A stretch of 6,416 bases of DNA from positions 1 to 6,416 of the forward strand of contig PSRH01000043.1 of NCBI GenBank assembly GCA_003175915.1, given 5' to 3'. The translations under genes were made by a program, and so were the position numbers. Below the pieces are notes generated by a model, which saw nothing but the letters and a program-made list of their open reading frames with translations, was not told where the DNA came from and made no database searches. Positions 1 to 5,689 of the stretch are shown in pieces (the stretch's first letter is position 1; the number at the start of each line of letters is the position of its first letter). Source of the stretch: Candidatus Melainabacteria bacterium (GTDB taxonomy: Bacteria; Cyanobacteriota; Vampirovibrionia; Obscuribacterales; Obscuribacteraceae).

Positions 1-26
1 CCGCCGACAACAACTACGTGAGGCAT
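1..26 (-). CDS. 5' start of a probable FAD-binding oxidoreductase gene (possibly protoporphyrinogen oxidase), cut by the window edge
   Basis: Only the first nine codons are visible. They start at an ATG that shares bases with the hemE stop codon (TAATG on the minus strand) and read M-P-H-V-V-V-V-G-G. A short hydrophobic beta strand running into Gly-Gly right after the start is the usual beginning of a Rossmann-type FAD-binding protein (pattern VVVVGGGxxG). The position, translationally coupled behind hemE, suggests a haem-pathway flavoenzyme. HemY/HemG-type protoporphyrinogen oxidase is the best guess, because it catalyses a later step and often lies near hemE in bacteria. I see no Shine-Dalgarno sequence in the end of hemE, so start-stop coupling would have to supply the ribosomes. 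Nine residues cannot prove the family, and another Rossmann protein is possible. Confidence 0.5.
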
Positions 27-1099
27 TAGCGCGCGCTCAATTGATGCACAACTTCGACAAGAAAGCGCACGTTATCCACCGGAGTTTCGGGGAGGACGCC
101 GTGGCCAAGATTGAAAATATGGCCGGGCCTGCCCTCAGCACCAGCGAGAATTCTTTCGACACGCCGCTTGATTTCGTCCTTACCGGCTAAAAGTACAGCC
201 GGATCCAGGTTGCCCTGAACGGCGGTGCGATGACCCAGGCGTGACCACTCTGAAGCAAGATCCACCCGCCAGTCCAACCCCAACACCTGCGCTTTCAACT
301 TCTGCATAGCCGGCAACAAATGGCTGGCTCCCGTAGCAAAATAAATAATCGGTACGCTGCCATCAATCGCCGCGACGATCCGGCTGATGGAGGGCAGCAC
401 ATACTGGCGGTAATCTTCCGCCGAGAGACAGCCTGCCCAACTATCAAAGAGTTGGACCGCCTGCACGCCTGCCTTGATCTGGGCCTTAAGATACTGCTCA
501 GTCAATTGAGCCAAAAGACTGATAAGACGCTGCCACTCGCCGGGCTGGCTGTAAATAAAAAGTTTTGTTCTTTCAAAATTACGGCTGGAGCCACCTTCGA
601 TTAAATAGGACGCCAGGGTAAAAGGAGCACCGGCAAAGCCAATCAGAGGAAGATCGGGCTTGAGAGCCGCTCTTGCCTGCCTGATTGCCTCATAGACAAA
701 GGCCAGATCCGCCTCGACATCTACCGTTTTGAGGCTATCCAGATCCGCTTTCGAACGCAGCGGCGATTGTATCAGGGGACCGTCCCCTTCGCTGAACTTA
801 AGACCGACACCGAGAGGTTCCAGAATCAAAAGGATGTCAGCGAAGATAATGGCGGCGTCCACAGCCAATTTTTCAGCAGCAACGACTGTCACTTCCGCCG
901 CCGCTTCCGGTTTCTTGCACAATTCCAAAAAGCCAAGCTTGGCTCTCATTGCCCGGTACTCGGCCATGTAGCGGCCGGCCTGGCGCATGAGCCAGATTGG
1001 TGTGTAGCTGTTTTTCTTAAGACAACAGGCTCGCAGAAACGGCGAATCGGTGAGCTTAAGAGAATCAGTGCTTGAGTATAGGCTTTGCTGAGGTACCAT
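26..1099 (-). CDS. hemE: Uroporphyrinogen decarboxylase (HemE)
   Basis: HemE is a cytoplasmic, cofactor-free enzyme. It removes the four acetate carboxyl groups of uroporphyrinogen III to give coproporphyrinogen III in haem and tetrapyrrole synthesis. The 357-residue product matches the family length (about 340-360) and carries its signatures in order: RQAGRYMAEYR near residue 39 (substrate-binding Arg39), FADIL with the key Asp at 88, GFAGAPFTLASYLIEGG at about 154-170 (Tyr165), FDSWAG around 218-223, LGLDWR at 273, QGNLDP at 295 and FNLGHGVLPETP near 329-340 (His333). The ATG at 1099 is used because the next Met is inside RQAGRY-flanking sequence, too late for a complete enzyme. No clear Shine-Dalgarno precedes it. 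A short GCCC/GGGC inverted repeat lies just upstream. The stop overlaps the next minus-strand gene. Tetrapyrrole synthesis alone does not imply photosynthesis. Confidence 0.97.
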   Translation of the reverse strand: MVPQQSLYSSTDSLKLTDSPFLRACCLKKNSYTPIWLMRQAGRYMAEYRAMRAKLGFLELCKKPEAAAEVTVVAAEKLAVDAAIIFADILLILEPLGVGLKFSEGDGPLIQSPLRSKADLDSLKTVDVEADLAFVYEAIRQARAALKPDLPLIGFAGAPFTLASYLIEGGSSRNFERTKLFIYSQPGEWQRLISLLAQLTEQYLKAQIKAGVQAVQLFDSWAGCLSAEDYRQYVLPSISRIVAAIDGSVPIIYFATGASHLLPAMQKLKAQVLGLDWRVDLASEWSRLGHRTAVQGNLDPAVLLAGKDEIKRRVERILAGAEGRPGHIFNLGHGVLPETPVDNVRFLVEVVHQLSAR

Positions 1100-1276
1100 T
1101 AAGAGTGCCCGTTTGAAGGGCTTGTCCCAACCCGCCTAAGCATACCTCATCCCCAGTTGATCATTCCGATTTTCCCCTTCACATTTCTGAACATCAGAGT
1201 TAGCCACAAAGTGATTCAATTTCCACAGAAGCAAAATTACTTGGGCAACTATGGGAGCGGAGGAAGTTAAGGCGGA
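1100..1276. other. Divergent intergenic region between hemE and the glycosyltransferase gene
   Basis: This 177-bp spacer must carry the leftward promoter for hemE and the rightward promoter for the 1277-4334 operon. I could not pick a convincing -35/-10 pair in either direction. It contains a small perfect inverted repeat, TCTGA-aca-TCAGA (1186-1198), and a GCCC/GGGC repeat (1107-1110 and 1118-1121) just ahead of hemE. Both are short enough to occur by chance. I see no ORF, tRNA or intrinsic terminator. Confidence 0.5.
1259..1275 (+). promoter_or_regulatory. Purine-rich ribosome-binding region of the glycosyltransferase gene
   Basis: A strong GGAGGAAG (1259-1266) lies 13 nt from the ATG, measured from the GGAGG core. 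A weaker AAGGCGG (1269-1275) follows almost against the start. An in-frame TAA at 1268-1270 rules out any earlier start, so the ATG at 1277 is the first possible initiation codon. The good Shine-Dalgarno match is farther away than usual. Confidence 0.55.
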
Positions 1277-2227
1277 ATGGCAATTTATCTGGCACCGATT
1301 TCGCTCGGACTTGGTGATCTCATCCTCTCACTGCCGGTGGTGCAGGGTTTAATCGACAGAGGGGAGGAAGTCTACCTGATCGCGCCTTCGGCTCCTCTTG
1401 AGGAATTGGCCAATAGAATAAGGGGACTGGCGGGAACTATAGCCGAAGCGTCTTTCGCAAGAATGCAGCTTGCCCGATTAGATATGTACATCAATCTCCG
1501 CGAACACCCACTACAGAAGAATTACTGGTGGGGGGAGCCTAAATTCGATCGCGATTTTCCAGGTTGGCGAATCAATCAGATCTTAGAAAAGATTTGCCTG
1601 GATCTGGGAATAGACGCCAACTTCAAGTCACTGCAACCACTGATTTTTCAGAAAGACGAAGATCTTGCCGAATCGATTGTCTTCGTGCCTGGATCGGCCA
1701 GCAATAACAAATGCTGGCCGAAGCAACAATGGCTCTCCTTAGCCAAAAATTTCAAGGAGCAGGGCGTGCCGGTCCTGCTTCTGGGCGAACCAGATTGTTC
1801 CCAAGCGACAAAAGAGTTGCTTCCCTATTTGCCGTGGGTGCCAACCCCTAAACTGTCGAACGCTCTCGATGTGGTTGCCAGCGCCCGGGCAGTAGTGGCA
1901 GTGGATACTGGTCTCATGCACCTGGCCGTTCATCAAGGCATCCCTACCATCGGATTGTTCCGCAGTCATCCCATCTATTGGCGAGATTACCCAAACTCTT
2001 TTGCTGTCACAGCCAGACCATGTGACGCACGCTGCTTAATTGAATCGCTCAAGGTCGCATACAATACTGTCACCACCTTCACTGAATTCAATTTCCGCTC
2101 TTGGCGCTGCCAGGTGAGCCCAGATGAATCATGTATGGCCAATTTACCGCATGAGAAAGTATTCGCCGTGGCACAATCAAAACAAGAGCTGTTCTTTGGC
2201 AAAAAGGAAGCCACTTGTTCGCAGTAA
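1277..2227 (+). CDS. Glycosyltransferase family 9 (ADP-heptose:LPS heptosyltransferase-like) protein
   Basis: This 316-residue protein has the two-Rossmann-domain GT-B layout of GT9 enzymes, which transfer sugars from nucleotide donors (classically ADP-heptose) to cell-envelope glycans. The N-terminal acceptor domain opens with a GLGDLILSLPVV segment. Its Asp14 matches the catalytic Asp of the MGDVL/LGD motif in WaaC-type enzymes. The C-terminal donor domain starts with IVFVPGSASNNKCWP (about 134-148; Lys145 and Trp147 are typical) and contains the hallmark VDTGLMHLAVHQGIPTIGLF (209-228). Four cysteines (249, 253, 278, 286) lie in the C-terminal tail, ending in CMANLPHEKV, a pattern common in this family. 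There is no signal peptide or membrane segment, so it should act on the cytoplasmic face of the membrane. It is the first gene of a three-gene overlapping set. Donor and acceptor cannot be told from sequence, and true heptosyltransferase activity is not shown. Confidence 0.88.
   Translation: MAIYLAPISLGLGDLILSLPVVQGLIDRGEEVYLIAPSAPLEELANRIRGLAGTIAEASFARMQLARLDMYINLREHPLQKNYWWGEPKFDRDFPGWRINQILEKICLDLGIDANFKSLQPLIFQKDEDLAESIVFVPGSASNNKCWPKQQWLSLAKNFKEQGVPVLLLGEPDCSQATKELLPYLPWVPTPKLSNALDVVASARAVVAVDTGLMHLAVHQGIPTIGLFRSHPIYWRDYPNSFAVTARPCDARCLIESLKVAYNTVTTFTEFNFRSWRCQVSPDESCMANLPHEKVFAVAQSKQELFFGKKEATCSQ
2204..2217 (+). promoter_or_regulatory. Shine-Dalgarno that fixes the TTG start of the propeller-like gene
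   Basis: AAGGAAG at 2204-2210, inside the end of the glycosyltransferase gene, lies four nt before TTG (2215-2217). The next in-frame ATG encodes Met80, which would cut off the first predicted strands. The TTG is therefore the best start, and it creates a 13-nt overlap with the upstream gene that favours translational coupling. Confidence 0.6.
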
Positions 2228-3420
2228 AGCTAAATCACCATACCTTCAGGACTAATTCGACTGGTCCGCTCAGCAGTACTCCACCAGTGGGAATCGGCTG
2301 CCTCAAAGCCGCCGGAAACTATTTGTTGATAAACAATATTGGACGCAACCTGGAAATCGCGCTACCCAGAAACAAAGAGCTTGCTTCGATTGCCTGCTAC
2401 TCCCGGTCAACTTTTTCCGACGACCAAGAAGCGATTGACTTCGATCTTGACATGCACGCCTTGATCTATAATCCCGCCTGGAAGCGATTACTGACTCTCA
2501 ATCACAACGGCAGAATTCGTATGTTCAACACAGAGAATCTCATCGCCAAAGAGCCTCAGGCAAACATCTTTTCCAGCGGCGATGGCGATAGACCGGGCGC
2601 CTGCCTTAACCTTGAGCCGGAAGCAGAGTTTCTTTGGAAAAGTGATGTAGAGCATTCGCTGCTTATTGGTAATTGCCTGGTGAGCAGCTCGCCTCTTGGT
2701 TATCGTAGCTGCGATCCGGCTGAACCCGGACTATTAGTTTCCAGACCTATAGAGATCTCCGCAAACTCGAACTTAAAATCAGCCTGCCAGTTAGAACATC
2801 ATCTTGAGATGAGCCAGTTGGGAAGTATCAGCGCCTTAGCCATTGACGGTCGGCAACAGCGGCTTGCATTGGCTAGTGACGAATATGTCTATCTATTCAA
2901 TTGGCGGCTTGCCGCGGACGGCTCGCTGGCACTAAATGGTCCTCTCTGGCCAACCAGGGTACCCTTCCGGACAACTTTCCTCGCCTTTGGCAAAGGCGAG
3001 ACTCTGGTAGCCGGTGGCTATCAGCTGGGATTGAAAGAAAATGAACTTGACCCGAGCAGTTTAACGGGCGGCGGATACGCTCTCATCAATACCACCGACG
3101 GTGTTATTCGCTACCAGGCGAGCTTTAAGCCGAATCTGGCCTGGGGTACAAGCGCCCAGTGCCTGACCTTATCGAAAGATGCTGATTTTCTTTTGGGCGT
3201 CGACCGGCATGCCGGTCTCTACGGATGGTCGCTTGCCAGTGGCGCTTTCGAAACACTTTTTGAGAGCGCTGAAAAGAGTGAGCGCTCGCTGGGTATCGCT
3301 CACCTAGCCTGGCTGGGAGACAGACTCTATTGCGGTTTCAATCGTGACGGTAACCGCTTACATGTCTATGAATTTGCTAAGACTGAAGAGCAAAGGAAAC
3401 GGCCTCTATGCCGGCTGTAG
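2215..3420 (+). CDS. WD40/beta-propeller-like protein of unknown function
   Basis: I do not recognise a named family. The 401-residue sequence is rich in short beta strands, with repeated units of the form 'hydrophobic strand - D/N/G turn - strand ending in aromatic plus Asn/Trp', as in WD40 or quinoprotein-like propellers. The clearest units are about 77-107 (ending GRIRMFN), 204-232 (ending YVYLFNWRL), 252-302 (GGYALINTTDGVIRY), 313-349 (GLYGWSLASG) and 358-388 (LHVYEF). Five can be seen; six or seven blades would be usual. No signal peptide, lipobox or transmembrane stretch is present, so it is probably cytoplasmic and may be a scaffold or interaction module. It starts at TTG, overlaps the upstream glycosyltransferase gene by 13 nt and the downstream flavoprotein gene by 13 nt. 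That arrangement points to co-expression and perhaps a shared process. The propeller call is inference from repeat pattern, and no enzymatic motif is evident. Confidence 0.7.
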   Translation: MFAVKLNHHTFRTNSTGPLSSTPPVGIGCLKAAGNYLLINNIGRNLEIALPRNKELASIACYSRSTFSDDQEAIDFDLDMHALIYNPAWKRLLTLNHNGRIRMFNTENLIAKEPQANIFSSGDGDRPGACLNLEPEAEFLWKSDVEHSLLIGNCLVSSSPLGYRSCDPAEPGLLVSRPIEISANSNLKSACQLEHHLEMSQLGSISALAIDGRQQRLALASDEYVYLFNWRLAADGSLALNGPLWPTRVPFRTTFLAFGKGETLVAGGYQLGLKENELDPSSLTGGGYALINTTDGVIRYQASFKPNLAWGTSAQCLTLSKDADFLLGVDRHAGLYGWSLASGAFETLFESAEKSERSLGIAHLAWLGDRLYCGFNRDGNRLHVYEFAKTEEQRKRPLCRL

Positions 3421-4334
3421 AATCGTTCGATGTAGTAATTATTGGCGGCGGAGCGGCCGGTGTCAGTTGCTCGCTCGAGCTTAAAGACAATCTGGTTCGA
3501 CACGCTCTTCTCGAAAGATCTCAAGAGCTGGGCGGTCAGCTGTCACAAATTCATACCCCGATAAAGAACTTAGGCATTGGACAATTTGCCAACGGCACTG
3601 CTCTGCAAAATCAGCTGATCAAATCGGCTAACGAGCGCAACCTGCCTTTTCGCTTGAACGATGAAGTGATCGCCGTCAATCTCAGCCAGAAGACGGTTAA
3701 AACTCGTCACGGCAGTTTAATTGGTAAGGCGCTTGTCCTGGCCACGGGAGCTCGCATGCGCAGGATCGAAATTGAAGAGGGCGCCCATCTTGCCGAACAA
3801 ATTCTCTACAGGCTGGAAGATAAGGAGTCAAAGTTTGAAGGTAAATCTGCCATCGTCATTGGTGGCGACGAACTGGCAGTTCTTGAAGCGCTCTGGTTTG
3901 CCAAGAACGCGCCAAAATGTGTATTGGTGTGCCATTCCGATAAGTTGCAAGCGGGAAACGACCTGGTCAAAGAGGCAAAAACCAATAAAAGGCTTGAAAT
4001 TCTGCTATCCAGCGAAATCAGGGAGTTGATGGGCAAAGATAAGATCGAAGCCGTGCGCGTCTTCAATCATAGGACACAAGAAATGCGCCGGATACCAATA
4101 CCATTGGTAGTGGCAAAAATCGGCATGGTCCCCAACACCGAATTGTTTACCGGACAGCTGGATTTGGCTGCCAATGGCTGTATCAAAACCAATGTACTGG
4201 CCCAAACTTCGCTTCCTGGAATCTTTGCCGTAGGAGATGTCGCCTTCCCTTCTTACTGGCGTTTGAGCACTGCCATCGGTCAAGGAACGGTTGCAGCAAG
4301 AGCAGCCATGGAATACCTGGCCAAATTAAATTAA
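3408..4334 (+). CDS. Thioredoxin-reductase-like FAD oxidoreductase lacking the CxxC redox centre
   Basis: The 308-residue product has the size and two-domain plan of low-molecular-weight thioredoxin reductases and type 2 ferredoxin-NADP reductases. FAD-binding features are intact: VVIIGGGAAG (9-18), the ribose-binding acidic residue in LLER (Glu36), GGQL (42-45), ATGA (112-115) and the C-terminal LPGIFAVGDV (269-278), followed by a helix with AIGQGTVAARAA. Other catalytic features are missing. Counting back from the second glycine motif against E. coli TrxB as I remember it, CATC falls on RLED (135-138). The pyridine-nucleotide motif GxGxxA reads GGDELA (152-157), with Asp for the second key Gly. 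The HRRxxxR region reads CHSDKLQ (175-181). It is therefore unlikely to be a normal NADPH-thioredoxin reductase. It could be an NADH- or ferredoxin-linked flavoenzyme or a flavin-binding protein with another role. Its ATG has a good Shine-Dalgarno (AAAGGAAA, 3392-3399) and overlaps the propeller gene by 13 nt. Confidence 0.82.
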   Translation: MPAVESFDVVIIGGGAAGVSCSLELKDNLVRHALLERSQELGGQLSQIHTPIKNLGIGQFANGTALQNQLIKSANERNLPFRLNDEVIAVNLSQKTVKTRHGSLIGKALVLATGARMRRIEIEEGAHLAEQILYRLEDKESKFEGKSAIVIGGDELAVLEALWFAKNAPKCVLVCHSDKLQAGNDLVKEAKTNKRLEILLSSEIRELMGKDKIEAVRVFNHRTQEMRRIPIPLVVAKIGMVPNTELFTGQLDLAANGCIKTNVLAQTSLPGIFAVGDVAFPSYWRLSTAIGQGTVAARAAMEYLAKLN

Positions 4335-5515
4335 ACTGCTTTTGCTTCGGCGATGGCGAAGGTCTTTTCCAGAACATGGGCCACCACCTGATCCGGAGTA
4401 GAAGCGCCGGAAGTAACACCAACAATTACTTCACCTTCAGGCAACCAATCATTCGTCGTCAATAGCTTGCCGTCCGCTTGCGATTTATATCTAATCGTAT
4501 TGCCCGGGCCGACACAGTCTGGTCCATCTATGTGAAACGAGCGCAAATGGCGGGCTTCGGCAATTTCCTGAAGATGTCCCGTGTTCGAGGAATTGAAGCC
4601 GCCGATTACTAGCATTACATCGACTGGCTCGTCTACAAGCTTGAACATAGCTTCCTGTCTTTCTTGGGTAGCGTCGCAGATAGTGTCACCAGGGCTAAGA
4701 AAATGGAAGTCAATTTCGCTTGGCCCAAACTTGGTTAGCATGGTCCGTTCAAAAAGCTTACCGATTTGCTCGGTCTCACCCTTCAACATTGTGGTTTGAT
4801 TGGCAATGCCGACCCGATTCAGGTGTTCGGTCGGCTTAAAACCCTTCGAGCAAGCTTTGCTAAATCGAGAAAGAAACTCTTGGCCATCCCCGCCGTTGAG
4901 AATAAAATCACATACCCATTCTGCTTCGGCCAAATTCTGCACGATCAGATAATTCTTAGAGCGTGAAGAAGTGGCGATCGTCTCCTCGTGATTGTATTTG
5001 CCATGAATAATTGCCGTAAAGTCAGCCTGTTCATACTTGGCTACTCGATTCCAAACGCGGGAGACCCAGGGACAGGTAGTATCAACAATTTCGCAATTCC
5101 GGTCCTGCAAAACCTCAAGTTCTTGGACACTGGCGCCAAAAGCTGGCAGGATTACGACATCGTTGGAGGCAATTTGGGAAAAATCCTTCTTGCCTGAACC
5201 ATCCAGCGGTACAAAGCGGATATTTTTGCGGCGCAGGTTCTCATTAACCACCGGATTGTGGATGATCTCATTGGTAATCCAGATGCGCCGGTCGGGAAAG
5301 TGTTCACGCGTTTCATAGGCCATAGAGACCGCCCGATCCACCCCCCAACAAAATCCAAACGCTTGAGCCAACTTGACGGTCACCCGGCCCCGTGTCAGGG
5401 TGTATCCGTTGGCTCGCAATTGGGCAATCAAAGATGCCTCATATTCCGACTTTAGCTCCGCTTCTACCTGGTCTTTCAGACCAAATCCCTTGCGGTGGTG
5501 GTTTGCCTTGGCCAT
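4331..5515 (-). CDS. ispH: 4-hydroxy-3-methylbut-2-enyl diphosphate reductase (IspH/LytB), cyanobacterial type
   Basis: IspH is the last enzyme of the MEP isoprenoid pathway. It is a cytoplasmic iron-sulfur enzyme that reductively dehydrates HMBPP to isopentenyl and dimethylallyl diphosphates. The three cluster cysteines are present: Cys56 (GFCWGV), Cys148 (DTTCPWV) and Cys280 (TICDATQERQ). Substrate-pocket residues are also visible: EIIHNP with His86, HGKYNHEET with His176 and Glu178 (equivalents of E. coli His124/Glu126), NQTTMLKGET at 239-248, GGFNSSNTGHLQE at 305-317 and TSGASTP at 368-374. At 394 residues it is much longer than E. coli IspH (about 316). The extra N-terminal stretch with RKGFGLKDQV and the internal insertions are those of the cyanobacterial/plastid form, usually supplied with electrons by ferredoxin. 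The start is supported by GAGGA (5519-5523) and by an extended -10 promoter upstream. Its stop overlaps that of the convergent flavoprotein gene. Confidence 0.97.
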   Translation of the reverse strand: MAKANHHRKGFGLKDQVEAELKSEYEASLIAQLRANGYTLTRGRVTVKLAQAFGFCWGVDRAVSMAYETREHFPDRRIWITNEIIHNPVVNENLRRKNIRFVPLDGSGKKDFSQIASNDVVILPAFGASVQELEVLQDRNCEIVDTTCPWVSRVWNRVAKYEQADFTAIIHGKYNHEETIATSSRSKNYLIVQNLAEAEWVCDFILNGGDGQEFLSRFSKACSKGFKPTEHLNRVGIANQTTMLKGETEQIGKLFERTMLTKFGPSEIDFHFLSPGDTICDATQERQEAMFKLVDEPVDVMLVIGGFNSSNTGHLQEIAEARHLRSFHIDGPDCVGPGNTIRYKSQADGKLLTTNDWLPEGEVIVGVTSGASTPDQVVAHVLEKTFAIAEAKAV

Positions 5516-5540
5516 CTGTCCTCATTTATCTGCTTCTGGG

Positions 5541-5568
5541 ATCATAACAGCAAAAAATCGCCCCGCAA
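5541..5568 (-). promoter_or_regulatory. Candidate sigma70-type promoter of ispH (extended -10)
   Basis: On the minus strand, TATGAT (5546-5541) matches the -10 consensus at five of six bases and is preceded by TGT, giving an extended -10 (TGn). A weak -35, TTGCGG (5568-5563), lies 16 bp upstream. Transcription would begin around 5534, leaving a leader of about 20 nt that holds the GAGGA ribosome-binding site at 5523-5519. The assignment rests on sequence match and spacing only. Confidence 0.5.
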
Positions 5569-5581
5569 AAGCCGATTTTTT
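5552..5581. repeat. Perfect 9-bp inverted repeat overlapping the ispH promoter
   Basis: AAAAAATCG (5552-5560) and CGATTTTTT (5573-5581) are exact reverse complements separated by 12 nt, CCCCGCAAAAGC. The repeat covers the spacer and -35 of the proposed ispH promoter and lies upstream of both divergent genes. Neither gene reads into it, so an operator is a better explanation than a terminator. The stem has only three G:C-containing positions at its inner end, and A/T tracts can pair by chance. Confidence 0.4.
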
Positions 5582-5630
5582 CAAGATCTAACAACAAAAT
5601 CGTTTGGGATCTGAGATTAGTTGGCAATTT

Positions 5631-5664
5631 GTATATGGGTATAAACACTTGGTGTCCGTATACT
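5631..5664 (+). promoter_or_regulatory. Candidate promoter/operator region of the gene starting at 5690
   Basis: TATACT (5659-5664) matches a -10 element at five of six bases. It would give a start near 5671 and a leader of about 19 nt carrying AGGAA (5675-5679). No good -35 lies at the right distance. The same stretch holds two nested symmetries: GTATA (5631-5635) with TATAC (5659-5663), and ACAC-TTG-GTGT (5645-5655). These could be a regulator-binding site that compensates for the weak -35. The evidence is pattern only. Confidence 0.3.
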
Positions 5665-5689
5665 GGCATTGAATAGGAACAACGTTTAA

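Noticed and set aside
320..1075. Plus-strand open frames (320-604, 729-971, 767-1075) opposite hemE
   Set aside because: They are antisense to a well-supported hemE, have low-complexity translations and no family motifs. They are shadows of the real coding frame.
1186..1198. TCTGA-aca-TCAGA palindrome as an operator between hemE and the glycosyltransferase gene
   Set aside because: Five-bp arms are expected by chance in a region of this size, and no promoter could be placed next to it.
1739..2214. Minus-strand frames opposite the glycosyltransferase gene
   Set aside because: The plus-strand GT9 motifs (VPGS...KCWP, VDTGLMHLA) settle the coding strand.
4345..4368. CTTCG-loop-CGAAG hairpin with a TCTTTT tail as the terminator of the plus-strand operon
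   Set aside because: It has a five-bp stem, a short interrupted T-run and lies within ispH coding sequence. Too weak to call as a feature.
3721..4425. Frames overlapping the flavoprotein gene on both strands (3721-4029, 3806-4066, 4005-4283, 4183-4425)
   Set aside because: They are off-frame translations of the flavoprotein gene, which has intact FAD motifs and a good start.
5552..5588. The A/T-rich inverted repeat read as a bidirectional intrinsic terminator
   Set aside because: Both flanking genes read away from it, so nothing needs termination there, and the stem has little G:C. An operator is more likely.
4581..5591. Several plus-strand frames opposite ispH
   Set aside because: ispH is certain from its conserved cysteines and motifs. 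The opposite frames lack ribosome-binding sites and recognisable domains.
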